DNA of 64,000 nucleotides from Labedaea rhizosphaerae (GTDB lineage Bacteria > Actinomycetota > Actinomycetes > Mycobacteriales > Pseudonocardiaceae). The notes beneath the pieces are model-generated. The model was not told the DNA's origin. It made no database searches and was given only the letters and a program-made list of their open reading frames with translations. A program made the translations under genes and the position numbers. Below are positions 17,135 through 25,414 of this stretch, piece by piece. Location: the NCBI RefSeq assembly GCF_004362825.1, contig NZ_SNXZ01000004.1:124001-188000 (forward strand). Direction: 5' to 3'. Within the stretch, counting starts at the first letter, position 1. Each line of letters starts with the position of its first letter.

Positions 17135-18532
17135 TCAGAGGGCTTTGAGTTCCTCGATCACGGTGCCGACCGAGGCCTTCGCGTCGCCGAACAGCATGCT
17201 CGTCTTCGGGTCGAAGAACAGCGCGTTGTCCACGCCCGCGAACCCGGACGACATCCCGCGCTTGAGCACGATGATCGACCGGCTCTCGTCCACGTTCAGG
17301 ATCGGCATCCCGAAGATCGGCGACCCCGGGTCGGTCCGCGCCGCCGGGTTGGTCACGTCGTTCGCCCCGATGACCAGCGTGACGTCGGTCCGGGAGAACT
17401 CCCCGTTGATCTCGTCCATCTCCTTGAGCTGGTCGTAGGGCACGTCCGCCTCGGCCAGCAGCACGTTCATGTGCCCGGGCATGCGCCCCGCGACCGGGTG
17501 GATGGCGTAGTAGACCGAGATGCCCTTCTCCTCCAGCAGCTCCGCCATCTCCCGCACCGCGTGCTGCGCCTGCGCCACCGCCATGCCGTAGCCCGGCACG
17601 ACGATCACCTGGCTCGCGTACGCCAGCTGCACCGCCGCGTCGGCCGCCGACGTCGAACGCACGGTCCCGCCCTCGACGGCACCGGCCGACGCGGTCACCG
17701 TGCCACCGAACCCGCCGGCCACGATCGCCGGGATGGAGCGGTTCATGGCCTTGGCCATCAGGTTGGTCAGGATCGAACCCGACGCGCCGACGATCATGCC
17801 CGCGACGATCAGCGCCGTGTTGTTCAGCGCGATGCCCGTCGCGGCCGCCGACAGACCGGTGAACGCGTTCAGCAGCGAGATCACCACCGGCATGTCCGCG
17901 CCACCGATCGGCAGCACGACGGTGAAGCCGAGGACGGCCGCCGCCACCAGCACCAGGATGATCAGGATCTCCGACGAGGAGCCGGCCACGATCGCCACCG
18001 AACACCCGACGGCGACCAGCAGCAGCAAGAGGTTCAGCGGCTGCTGCAGCTTCCCGATCGACACCGGCCGCCCGGAGATCAGCTCCTGCAGCTTCGCGAA
18101 GGCCACATTGGACCCCCAGAACGACACCGACCCGATGATCGCCGCGAACAGCGACGCGATCGCCACGTAGGCCGGCTCGCCGTCGAAACCGTTGCTGTGC
18201 CGGAACTCCACCCACGCGATCAGGGCGACCGCGCCACCGCCGACGCCGTTGAACAGCGCCACCATCTGCGGCATCGCGGTCATCTTCACGTTGCGCGCGG
18301 CCGGAACGCCGACCACCGTCCCGATCACGACACCCAGGACGATCAGCCACCAGTTGCCCATCCCGGGCAGCAGCAGCGTCGCGATCACCGCCAGCGCCAT
18401 GCCGACGGCGGCGATCTTGTTGCCGCGCACCGCCGTGCGCGGCCCGGTCAACCCCATGAGCCCGTAGATGAACAACGCGAACGCGATGATGTACAGGCAC
18501 TGGATGAACTCGACGTCGTGCACCCAGTTCAC
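17135..18532 (-). CDS. pntB: NAD(P) transhydrogenase subunit beta
   Basis: PntB is the membrane and NADP(H)-binding subunit of the proton-translocating transhydrogenase, which uses the proton gradient to reduce NADP+ from NADH. The 465-residue protein has about nine N-terminal helices (YIIAFALFIYGLMGLTGPRTA, here cut to FALFIYGLMGLTGPRTA; LPGMGNWWLIVLGVVIGTVVG) and a C-terminal NADP domain with VPGYGMAVAQAQHAVREM, AIHPVAGRMPGHMNVLLAEA and VIGANDVTNPAAR. The GTG at 18532 overlaps the pntAb stop (GTGA). Gene order pntAa-pntAb-pntB with split alpha subunit is the common bacterial form. Confidence 0.97.
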   Translation of the reverse strand: MNWVHDVEFIQCLYIIAFALFIYGLMGLTGPRTAVRGNKIAAVGMALAVIATLLLPGMGNWWLIVLGVVIGTVVGVPAARNVKMTAMPQMVALFNGVGGGAVALIAWVEFRHSNGFDGEPAYVAIASLFAAIIGSVSFWGSNVAFAKLQELISGRPVSIGKLQQPLNLLLLLVAVGCSVAIVAGSSSEILIILVLVAAAVLGFTVVLPIGGADMPVVISLLNAFTGLSAAATGIALNNTALIVAGMIVGASGSILTNLMAKAMNRSIPAIVAGGFGGTVTASAGAVEGGTVRSTSAADAAVQLAYASQVIVVPGYGMAVAQAQHAVREMAELLEEKGISVYYAIHPVAGRMPGHMNVLLAEADVPYDQLKEMDEINGEFSRTDVTLVIGANDVTNPAARTDPGSPIFGMPILNVDESRSIIVLKRGMSSGFAGVDNALFFDPKTSMLFGDAKASVGTVIEELKAL

Positions 18533-18858
18533 CTCTTCACCTCGCCGTCCGAGCCGTCCGTGGCCTGCGAGGAAGCGGCCTTGGGCTTGGGCTTGAACAT
18601 GCCCAGCATCCGGTCGGTGACGAGGAACCCGCCGACGACGTTGATCGTGCCGAACGCGATCGCGATCACCAGCAGGATCTTGTTCAGCGTGCCCTCGACG
18701 CCCAGGCCCAGCACGATCAGCCCGCCGAGCAGGACGATGCCGTGGATGGCGTTGGTGCCGGACATCAGCGGCGTGTGCAAGGTGTTGGGCACCTTCGAGA
18801 TCACCGCGAAGCCGACGAAACCGGCCAGCACCAGCACCGCCAGGTTCTGTACCAGCAT
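18529..18858 (-). CDS. pntAb: NAD(P) transhydrogenase subunit alpha part 2 (membrane part)
   Basis: The 109-residue protein supplies the membrane helices of the split alpha subunit: NLAVLVLAGFVGFAVISKVP, the conserved TPLMSGTNAIHGIVLLGGLI and LLVIAIAFGTINVVGGFLVT. Its ATG directly follows the pntAa stop with no gap, and its own stop overlaps the pntB start, so the three subunits are translationally coupled. The C-terminal ~20 residues are charged and probably cytoplasmic. Confidence 0.96.
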   Translation of the reverse strand: MLVQNLAVLVLAGFVGFAVISKVPNTLHTPLMSGTNAIHGIVLLGGLIVLGLGVEGTLNKILLVIAIAFGTINVVGGFLVTDRMLGMFKPKPKAASSQATDGSDGEVKR

Positions 18859-19962
18859 CTAGTTCTCCTCGGGTGTGGCGTACTGGCGCGTCACGCACGC
18901 GCCGGCGATCACCTCGTCGTCGAAGTTCAGCGCCAGCGCGCCGTTCTCGTCGAGCATCAGTTCCAGCAGCGACAACACGTTGCGCGCGTACAGCTCGCTC
19001 GCGTGCTCCGGCATGGTCGCCGGCAGATTCAGCGGCGCCACAAGGGTCACGTCGTTCACCACGACGACCTCACCGGCCACGCTGTCCTCGGCGTTGCCGC
19101 CGGCCTCACCGGCGAGGTCGATCACGACGCTGCCCGCCTTCATGCCGCGCACGGCCTCGGCGGTCACCAGCGTGGGCGCGGTGCGCCCGGGCACGAGGGC
19201 GGTGGTGATCACCGCGTCGAAGCCCTTGATCGCCTCGGTCAGCGCCTTCTGCTGCGCGGCCTGCTCCTCGTCGGTCAGCGCACGCGCGTAGCCGCCCTCA
19301 CCGACCGCCTCGATCCCGAGGTCCAGCCACGTCGCGCCGACCGAACGCACCTGGTCGGCGACCTCGGGCCGCACGTCGTAGCCGGTGGTCCGGGCGCCGA
19401 GCCGCTTCGCGGTGGCCAGGGCTTGCAGCCCGGCCACGCCGACGCCGAGCACCAGCACCTTGGCCGGTGCCACGGTCCCGGCCGCGGTGGTGAGCATCGG
19501 GAAGAACCGGGTCAGGTGTTGCGCGGCGAGCAACGCCGCCTTGTACCCACCCACGGTTGCCTGGGAGGACAACGCGTCGGCGGCCTGCGCACGCGAGATG
19601 CGCGGCACGGCCTCCATCGCGAAACCCTGCACGCCGGCCGCGGCGAGCGCCTTGATCTTCTCGGGCTCGGTGCGCGGGGCGAGGAAGCCGATCAGCACGC
19701 TGCCGGAACGCAGCTTGCCGATGCGGTCCTCGTCGGGCGGGGCCACCGTCACGATGACGTCAGCCTGCCAGGGGTCGCCGATCTCGGCCCCCGCGTCGAT
19801 GTACGCGTCATCGGCGATGAGCGCGCCGGCGCCCGCCCCCGCCTCGACGACGACTCTCAGGCCTTTGCCGACGATGCGCTCGACCACTTTGGGCACGAGC
19901 GCGACCCGTCGTTCACCGGCCGCTGTCTCCGCGGGCACTCCCACCGTTGTGTGCTGCGTCAC
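18859..19962 (-). CDS. pntAa: NAD(P) transhydrogenase subunit alpha part 1 (NAD-binding part)
   Basis: This ~367-residue soluble subunit binds NAD(H) at the inner membrane face. It begins with the family segment TTVGVPAETAAGERRVALVP and has the Rossmann motif VLVLGVGVAGLQALATAKRL followed by YDVRPEVADQV, and VVIDLAGEAGGNAE. I chose the GTG at 19962 because the conserved N-terminus starts there; an in-frame GTG at 19986 is the alternative. A 33-bp space separates it from the end of the TetR gene lying upstream on the same strand. Confidence 0.95.
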   Translation of the reverse strand: MTQHTTVGVPAETAAGERRVALVPKVVERIVGKGLRVVVEAGAGAGALIADDAYIDAGAEIGDPWQADVIVTVAPPDEDRIGKLRSGSVLIGFLAPRTEPEKIKALAAAGVQGFAMEAVPRISRAQAADALSSQATVGGYKAALLAAQHLTRFFPMLTTAAGTVAPAKVLVLGVGVAGLQALATAKRLGARTTGYDVRPEVADQVRSVGATWLDLGIEAVGEGGYARALTDEEQAAQQKALTEAIKGFDAVITTALVPGRTAPTLVTAEAVRGMKAGSVVIDLAGEAGGNAEDSVAGEVVVVNDVTLVAPLNLPATMPEHASELYARNVLSLLELMLDENGALALNFDDEVIAGACVTRQYATPEEN

Positions 19963-19995
19963 GGGGGAACTTGTACCATTCCACACCGACCAAGG

Positions 19996-20622
19996 TCACG
20001 GTGTGCTACGCCACTGGGACATTCCGAGCGCGATAATCCGCAGTTGACGGCGTGCTGAATCGATGACCTCGAGTTCGTCTTCAGCGTGATTCCGGTCAAC
20101 CTCCAGCAGCGCTAGAACGATCGACAGCATCGCGGCGACCATCAGATCGGCGCCCATCCGCAAGTCGTCGGCGCTCCACTGGGCCATCCCCGGGAACCGC
20201 CCGAGGTCGGTCGCGAGCTCGCTGGCGAAGAGCCGCAATTCGGTGGCGATCGCGCGGCGCACGTCGGGCGTGCCGCCGTAGCGCTCACGGGTGAGGAAGC
20301 GGAAATGCGACTCGTTGGCGCGCACCTGCTCGACGAGCGTCTGCACGGAGCTTTCGATGGCGTCGGTGGACGGCCGGCGCCGGGCGTCGCGGATCATCCG
20401 GCGCAACGTGCGCATGGCCTCCTCGACCAGGGCGACGCCGAGGTCGTCCATCGACTCGAAGTGCCGGTAGAACGCGGTCGGCACGATCCCGGCTTCGCGG
20501 GCGACCTCACGCAGGCTCAGGCTGGCCAGGCTCCGGTCGGCGAGCAGCCGCAGCGAGCCGTCCAACAGGGCCTGGCGTGTGCGTTGCTTGCGTTCCTGAC
20601 GACTCACCGACTCCACAGTCAC
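19996..20622 (-). CDS. TetR family repressor, DesT-like
   Basis: The ~208-residue protein has a TetR helix-turn-helix (RQERKQRTRQALLDGSLRLL, SLSLREVAREAGIVPTAFYR, HFESMDDLG) and a C-terminal ligand domain. It is divergent from a reductase-desaturase operon across an 80-bp gap with a palindromic operator. The same arrangement exists for DesT of Pseudomonas aeruginosa, a TetR repressor that senses the ratio of unsaturated to saturated acyl-CoA and controls desaturase and its reductase. GTG at 20622 follows GGAG at 6 nt; the GTG at 20607 is an alternative. The ligand is inferred from context only. Confidence 0.87.
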   Translation of the reverse strand: MTVESVSRQERKQRTRQALLDGSLRLLADRSLASLSLREVAREAGIVPTAFYRHFESMDDLGVALVEEAMRTLRRMIRDARRRPSTDAIESSVQTLVEQVRANESHFRFLTRERYGGTPDVRRAIATELRLFASELATDLGRFPGMAQWSADDLRMGADLMVAAMLSIVLALLEVDRNHAEDELEVIDSARRQLRIIALGMSQWRSTP

Positions 20623-20640
20623 TTTGTACTCCACATCACG

Positions 20641-20682
20641 TTGACAGCCACCCACCGGTCTCAGTGTACGCTTGTGCACTGA
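20641..20682 (+). promoter_or_regulatory. Desaturase promoter with DesT-like palindromic operator
   Basis: TTGACA at 20641-20646 is a perfect -35 box; TACGCT (20667-20672) is a possible -10. Overlaying the -10 is AGTGTACGCTTGTGCACT (20663-20680, arms extend one more pair each side), whose core ACGCTTGT matches my memory of the P. aeruginosa DesT operator. Repressor bound here would block the promoter. Confidence 0.75.
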
Positions 20683-20700
20683 AACGGGAGGAGGTGCGAA

Positions 20701-21756
20701 GTGCTTTCTTTGCTGGAAGCCCTGGCCACGCCGCACGGCGTGGACCGCTATCTCGAGCTGGTGCACCCCATGCTGACCGTGCGTGCCGTGCGTGCTCAGG
20801 TGACGGCCGTACACCGGCAGACGCCGGACACGGTCACCCTGGCCCTGCGCCCGACGCGCACCTGGAAGGGCTTCGACGCGGGCCAGTACCTGCGGGTGAG
20901 CGTGCTGATCGACGGCGTGCTGCGCAGCCGGTGCTACTCCCCCGCGAACGCCGCGACCAAGGGCGACCACATCGAGTTGACCGTCAAGGCCCATCCCGAC
21001 GGCCTCGTCTCCGGTTACCTGCACGCCAACGCGAAGCCGGGCCTGGTCGTGGACATCAGCCAGGCCGACGGCACCTTCCGGCTGCCGGCCGCGCGACCCG
21101 ACCGGTTGCTGCTGATCAGCGGCGGCAGCGGGATCACACCCGTCATGTCCATGCTCCGCACGCTGTGCGCCGAGGGCCACACCGGCGACGTGACGTTCCT
21201 GCACTACGCGTACACCGAGAACGACGTCCCCTACCTGCGAGAGCTGCGCGCGCTGGCCGACGAGCACGAGAACGTCCACTTGGTACTCGCCTACACCGAG
21301 GCCACCGACGGCGATCTCAAGGGCCTGTTCAGTCACGAACACCTGGCGCAGGCCGAACCCCGTTACAAGGAAGCGCAGACCTACCTGTGCGGGCCCGGCG
21401 GGCTCATGCGCGGTGTCCGCGAGCTGTACGACGAGCTGGGGCTCGGTGAACGACTGCACACCGAGGAGTTCGCCCCCGCCCCGGTCGCGGCGGACGAGGA
21501 GGCCACCGGCGTCGTCACCTTCGCCCGCAGCGACACCGCCGGGGACAACGACGGAACGACGTTGCTGGAACAGGCCGAGGCCGCGGGCATCAACGCCGAG
21601 CACGGCTGCCGCATGGGGATCTGCTTCTCCTGCACGCAGGTCAAGCGGCACGGCCGGGTCCGCAACGTGCTCTCCGGGGACGTGTCGACCGAGGAGGACG
21701 AGGAGATCCAGCTCTGCGTCAACGTCCCGGTCGGCGACGTCACCATCGAGCTGTAG
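20701..21756 (+). CDS. Flavin- and [2Fe-2S]-containing reductase partner of the desaturase
   Basis: This 351-residue electron-transfer protein has a flavin domain (RSRCYSPANAA, with the RxYS motif), an NAD(P) domain (LLLISGGSGITPVMSMLRTL, YLCGPGGLM) and a C-terminal plant-type ferredoxin domain with ligands in EHGCRMGICFSCTQ (Cys-x4-Cys-x2-Cys) and the fourth Cys in IQLCVNVP. It passes NADPH electrons to the desaturase encoded 11 bp downstream, like the Rv3230c/DesA3 pair of Mycobacterium tuberculosis. The GTG start has GGAGGAGG at 5 nt. It is first in the operon controlled by the DesT-like operator. Confidence 0.92.
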   Translation: MLSLLEALATPHGVDRYLELVHPMLTVRAVRAQVTAVHRQTPDTVTLALRPTRTWKGFDAGQYLRVSVLIDGVLRSRCYSPANAATKGDHIELTVKAHPDGLVSGYLHANAKPGLVVDISQADGTFRLPAARPDRLLLISGGSGITPVMSMLRTLCAEGHTGDVTFLHYAYTENDVPYLRELRALADEHENVHLVLAYTEATDGDLKGLFSHEHLAQAEPRYKEAQTYLCGPGGLMRGVRELYDELGLGERLHTEEFAPAPVAADEEATGVVTFARSDTAGDNDGTTLLEQAEAAGINAEHGCRMGICFSCTQVKRHGRVRNVLSGDVSTEEDEEIQLCVNVPVGDVTIEL

Positions 21757-21767
21757 AGGAGGATTCC

Positions 21768-22880
21768 ATGGCACACCAAGCAAAGCTGACGCCCGAGCAG
21801 TTCGAGGAACTCGGCAAGGAACTCGACGCGCTGCGCAAGCGGGTCATCGACGACCTCGGCGAGGAAGACCGCAAGTACATCTACGACGTCGTCAAGTGGC
21901 AGCGCGGCTTCGAGGTCGCGGGCCGCGGCCTGATGTACGCGGGCTTCTTCCCGCCCGCGTGGCTGGCCGGGGTCGCCGCGCTCTCGCTGTCGAAGATCCT
22001 CGACAACATGGAGATCGGGCACAACGTCATGCACGGCCAGTACGACTGGATGCGTGACCCGCACCTGAACTCCCGGATGTTCGAGTGGGACACGGTGGCG
22101 CCCGCGGAGAACTGGAAGCACTCGCACAACTACATCCACCACACGTTCACCAACATCCTCGGCAAGGACCGCGACATCGGTTACGGCGTCCTGCGGATGG
22201 ACCCCGAGCAGAAGTGGAACCCGTACTACCTCGGCAATCCGGTGTACGCGTTCCTGCTCATGGTGTTCTTCCAGTGGGGCGTGATGCTGCACGACCTGGA
22301 GGCCGACCGGTTGCTGTCCGGCGAGCGCAAGTGGTCGGAGACCAAGGGCGTGCGCGGGCGGATGTGGCACAAGGGTCTCAAGCAGACGCTCAAGGACTAC
22401 GTGCTGTTCCCGGCGCTGTCCGGTCCGATGTTCTTCTCGACCCTCGCCGGGAACGTCACGGCGAACTTCGTCCGCAACGTGTGGGCGTTCGCGATCATCT
22501 TCTGCGGGCACTTCCCCACCGGGGTGGAGAGCTTCACCGAGGAGGAGACCGAGAACGAGACCCGCGGGCAGTGGTACTACCGGCAGATGCTGGGCTCGGC
22601 GAACATCACCGGCAGCCCGCTGTTCCACATCCTGAGCGGGAACCTGTCGCACCAGATCGAGCACCACCTGTTCCCGGACCTGCCCGCGCGGCGCTACCCG
22701 CAGATCGCACCCGAGATCCGGGCCATCTGCGAGAAGTACGGGCTGCCGTACAACACCGGCGGGCTGACCAAGCAGCTGACGTCGGTGGCCAAGAAGATCT
22801 TCAAGCTGGCCCTGCCCGGCAAGAAGCAGCCGTCGACGCCGCCCAGCGGTACGGTCGAAGTGTTGCGACCCGCTGCCTAG
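21768..22880 (+). CDS. Membrane fatty acid (acyl-CoA) desaturase
   Basis: The 370-residue protein carries the three His boxes that bind the di-iron centre: HNVMHGQYD, HSHNYIHH and HQIEHHLFPD, with hydrophobic pairs between them (FFPPAWLAGVAALSL, VYAFLLMVFFQWGVM). It inserts a double bond into acyl chains at the membrane, most likely at delta-9 like mycobacterial DesA3, using electrons from the reductase upstream. GAGGAGGATTCC precedes the ATG. It is the middle gene of a three-gene operon. Regiospecificity cannot be read from the sequence. Confidence 0.93.
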   Translation: MAHQAKLTPEQFEELGKELDALRKRVIDDLGEEDRKYIYDVVKWQRGFEVAGRGLMYAGFFPPAWLAGVAALSLSKILDNMEIGHNVMHGQYDWMRDPHLNSRMFEWDTVAPAENWKHSHNYIHHTFTNILGKDRDIGYGVLRMDPEQKWNPYYLGNPVYAFLLMVFFQWGVMLHDLEADRLLSGERKWSETKGVRGRMWHKGLKQTLKDYVLFPALSGPMFFSTLAGNVTANFVRNVWAFAIIFCGHFPTGVESFTEEETENETRGQWYYRQMLGSANITGSPLFHILSGNLSHQIEHHLFPDLPARRYPQIAPEIRAICEKYGLPYNTGGLTKQLTSVAKKIFKLALPGKKQPSTPPSGTVEVLRPAA

Positions 22881-22890
22881 GAGACACACC

Positions 22891-23106
22891 ATGGTCGACG
22901 CCGCCGAAAGCGCCAAGGACACCGTGCAGGTGCTGACCGAGTCGGCCGCCGTGCACATCGGCCGGATCGCCACGATCATCACCGGGGCGGTGCGGGAGAT
23001 CGCCAGGGAAGCCGGTGACTGGGCCACCGAGGTCTTCGAGATGCGCGAGGCCGCCAAGAAGGCCCAGGCCGACGACCCCACCATCATCGACGGCGAACTG
23101 GACTGA
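22891..23106 (+). CDS. Small helical protein in the desaturase operon
   Basis: This 71-residue protein begins 10 bp after the desaturase and is likely part of the same message. It has an amphipathic helix with a hydrophobic middle (AAVHIGRIATIITGAVREIA) and an acidic-basic tail. No family is recognised. It could be a small accessory or stabilising factor of the membrane desaturase. A long palindrome follows its stop. Confidence 0.7.
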   Translation: MVDAAESAKDTVQVLTESAAVHIGRIATIITGAVREIAREAGDWATEVFEMREAAKKAQADDPTIIDGELD

Positions 23107-23110
23107 CCAC

Positions 23111-23159
23111 CCTGAATGTCCCATTCGAGGCACCCAGTGCCCCGAATGGGACATTCAGG
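23111..23159. terminator. 17-bp inverted repeat between convergent genes
   Basis: CCTGAATGTCCCATTCG (23111-23127) and CGAATGGGACATTCAGG (23143-23159) are perfect mirror arms with a 15-nt loop. It starts 5 nt after the stop of the plus-strand operon and 23 nt before the end of the minus-strand gene, so it can terminate in both directions. TGTCCCA is shared with the 22-bp arrays. Confidence 0.8.
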
Positions 23160-23181
23160 GCTTTGCAACGGAAGCAGGGCT

Positions 23182-23463
23182 TCAGCCCAGGCCGCCGCGC
23201 CACTCCCGCTCACGGGACCACAGCCGCTCCCGTCCCAACGGCGTGAGTTCGACGCGTTCGGACACGCCGGTGGTGTAGCGGCGGGCCACGATCATCAGGT
23301 GGCCGTCGGCGAGCAGGCGGTGGAAGTGCGGCAGCAGCCACGGTTTCAGCGGCCGGCCGTCGTCGTAGATGACGTGGCCCACCTCGTGCCGCCACATCTT
23401 GTTGTCGCGTGCCTTGCGCAGCACGAGCAGCTCGCCTGCCGCGTCGGACACCGTGACCCGCAA
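23182..23463 (-). CDS. Small hypothetical protein
   Basis: The 93-residue protein (WRHEVGHVIYDDGRPLKPWL, VARRYTTGVSERVELTPLGR) is not recognised. The pattern, a basic mixed alpha/beta protein ending in a LTPLGRERLW segment, resembles the wing and last helix of a short winged-helix protein, but no complete DNA-binding fold is evident. The likely start is the TTG at 23463, behind GGGGGG at 5 nt, or a GTG a few codons inside. It is transcribed alone. Confidence 0.6.
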   Translation of the reverse strand: MRVTVSDAAGELLVLRKARDNKMWRHEVGHVIYDDGRPLKPWLLPHFHRLLADGHLMIVARRYTTGVSERVELTPLGRERLWSREREWRGGLG

Positions 23464-23734
23464 AGGAACCCCCCGTTTTCGCCGTCAACAGGTGCGGCCC
23501 GCGCGACCCTCCGGGGTGATGGGAAGGCACGGTCGCGCGGGCCGCGGGTGGGACGGGTGTCCACGGGCCCGTCCCGGTGGCCGATCGGCGGCCGGAAAGG
23601 GCAACAAAACTTCCGCCGATCGCCTACCTGAACTAGAGCCCTTGTTGGCCGAGCAATGCCAACGGCGGCCGTACCTACGTTCGAGTGAAGATCGGCTTGG
23701 CGGAAAATCCTTTGTACGACAAGGGTCAACGCGG

Positions 23735-24343
23735 CTACAGCCAGCCCCGCTCGTCGGCCACCCGCACCGCTTCCATCCGGTTGCGCGTCGCGGTTTTGGC
23801 GATCGCGTTCGACAGGTAGTTCCGCACGGTCCCCTCGGACAAGTACAACTTCCCCGCGATCTCAGCCACCGTCGACCCGTCGCGCGCGACGATCAGCACG
23901 TCGCGCTCCCGCGCGGTCAACGGCGACTCCCCCACCGTCAACGTCGCCACCGCCAGCGCCGGGTCGACGACCTTCTCCCCCTGCACCACCCGCCGGATCG
24001 CATCCGCCAGCACCTCGGCGCGGGCGTCCTTCACGACGAACCCGGCCGCGCCCGCGTCCATCGCGCGCCGCAGGTACCCCGCGCGCCCGAACGTCGTCAG
24101 GATCACGACCTTGCACGACGGCGCCTGCGCGGTCACCACGGCCGCGGCGGCGAGCCCGTCCAGGCCGGGCATCTCGATGTCCAGCAACGCGACGTCCGGC
24201 TCGTGCTCGAGCACGGCCGCCACCACCTCGTCACCGCGGCCGACCTGGGCCACGACTTCGAAATCGGCTTGCAGGGCAAGCAAAGCGCACAACGCCTGGC
24301 GCACCAGGTCCTGGTCGTCGGCGACCAGCAGCTTGATCGTCAC
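23735..24343 (-). CDS. NarL/DesR-type response regulator
   Basis: The 202-residue protein has a receiver domain (acidic pair ADDQD at residues 8-12, phospho-acceptor Asp55 in LLDIEMPGLDG, Lys in FVVKDARAEVLA) and a LuxR-type helix-turn-helix (LTARERDVLIVARDGSTVAE, YLSEGTVRNYLSNAIAKTA). It overlaps the histidine kinase by 4 bp, so the pair is co-translated. The nearest well-known relatives by architecture are DesR and LiaR. Target promoters are not known. Confidence 0.93.
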   Translation of the reverse strand: MTIKLLVADDQDLVRQALCALLALQADFEVVAQVGRGDEVVAAVLEHEPDVALLDIEMPGLDGLAAAAVVTAQAPSCKVVILTTFGRAGYLRRAMDAGAAGFVVKDARAEVLADAIRRVVQGEKVVDPALAVATLTVGESPLTARERDVLIVARDGSTVAEIAGKLYLSEGTVRNYLSNAIAKTATRNRMEAVRVADERGWL

Positions 24344-25404
24344 AGCACCACCCGCAGTCGCCAGCCGCGCGGCTCGGCCGGTCCGGCTTCGACCGTGCCG
24401 CCCGCGGCGGTCACCCGTTCACGCAGCCCGGCGAGACCGTTGCCGTCGCTCCCGACACCGCCGATCCCGCCGATCCCATCGTCGCGTATCTCCACTTCGG
24501 ACGGTGTGATGGTCACGGTGCAGCGGGTGGCACGCGCGTGCCGGGCGACGTTGGTCAACCCCTCGCGCACCGCCCACCCGAAGAGCTCCTGGCGGCCGGC
24601 GTCCACGACGTCGACCGCGGTGGGCAGGTCGGCGGTGACCCCGCTGGCCCGCAACAGTTCCCGGCCCCGGGCGAGCTCCCCGGCCAGGGTCACCTCGCGG
24701 TAGCCGGACACGGCGGCCCGCACGTCGGTCAGCGCCTGGCGGGCGAGGCGCTCCACGTCGCTGATCTCCCCCAGCGCCTGGGACGACTCCTTCTCCGCGA
24801 TGTGCCTTGCGAGGTCGCTCTTGATGGTGATCGCGGTGAGCGAGTGGCCGAGCAGGTCGTGCAGGTCGCGGGCGATGCGGTTGCGTTCGGCGTCGGAGGC
24901 CAGGCGGGCGACCTCGGCGCGGGCCTCGACCAGCGCCCGGTTGGCCCGGATCGCCTCGGCGAACACGTAGACCACCAGCACGGTGAAGATCAGCGCCACG
25001 GTCTGCGCCCAGGCCGGGTCCTCGCCCCACAGCAGCGGCGCGAGGATGCCCACGAGCGCGCCGGCGGCCACGGCGATCGGCGCCCACTCGTCCAGCGCGG
25101 GTGCGGTCACCGCGAGCACGACCGTGAGCAGGTAGATCGCGTTGCCGTGCACCACCGGCAACGCGACGACGAACAACGCGAGGAGCACTCCGACCGCCGG
25201 CCAGAACCCGACCGGGTTCAACCGGACCGCCATCACCACGGCCAAGCCGTACACCACGCAGAACGCGCCGACGAGCAGGAGACCGGGCAGCGCCCGGCCG
25301 TCCTGCACGGCGTTCACCCCGACGATGGCCGGGTAGACCAACAGCCCCGCGTCCAGGACGAACCGCCGCCAGCCGTACACCCACCGCTGCGGATCGTCCT
25401 GCAT
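24340..25404 (-). CDS. Membrane sensor histidine kinase, DesK/NarL family
   Basis: The ~354-residue kinase has about five N-terminal membrane helices with very short loops (FVLDAGLLVYPAIVGVNAV, LLLVGAFCVVYGLAVVMAV, YLLTVVLAVTAPALDEW), a HisKA_3 domain with phospho-acceptor His in NRIARDLHDLLGHSLTAI and an ATPase domain (EGLTNVARHARATRC with the N-box Asn; RDDGIGG; GNGLAGLRERV). Many short helices and no outer sensor domain fit a membrane-state sensor such as DesK. ATG at 25404 is preferred: TAGCGT, overlapping the upstream stop codon, ends 7 nt before it and could drive a leaderless transcript. GTG at 25413 is the alternative. Confidence 0.9.
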   Translation of the reverse strand: MQDDPQRWVYGWRRFVLDAGLLVYPAIVGVNAVQDGRALPGLLLVGAFCVVYGLAVVMAVRLNPVGFWPAVGVLLALFVVALPVVHGNAIYLLTVVLAVTAPALDEWAPIAVAAGALVGILAPLLWGEDPAWAQTVALIFTVLVVYVFAEAIRANRALVEARAEVARLASDAERNRIARDLHDLLGHSLTAITIKSDLARHIAEKESSQALGEISDVERLARQALTDVRAAVSGYREVTLAGELARGRELLRASGVTADLPTAVDVVDAGRQELFGWAVREGLTNVARHARATRCTVTITPSEVEIRDDGIGGIGGVGSDGNGLAGLRERVTAAGGTVEAGPAEPRGWRLRVVL

Positions 25405-25414
25405 GCCCGGCACG

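Noticed and set aside
20608-21783. Long upstream extension of the DesT-like TetR gene
   Set aside because: It runs antisense through the reductase gene and lacks TetR-like sequence before position 20622.
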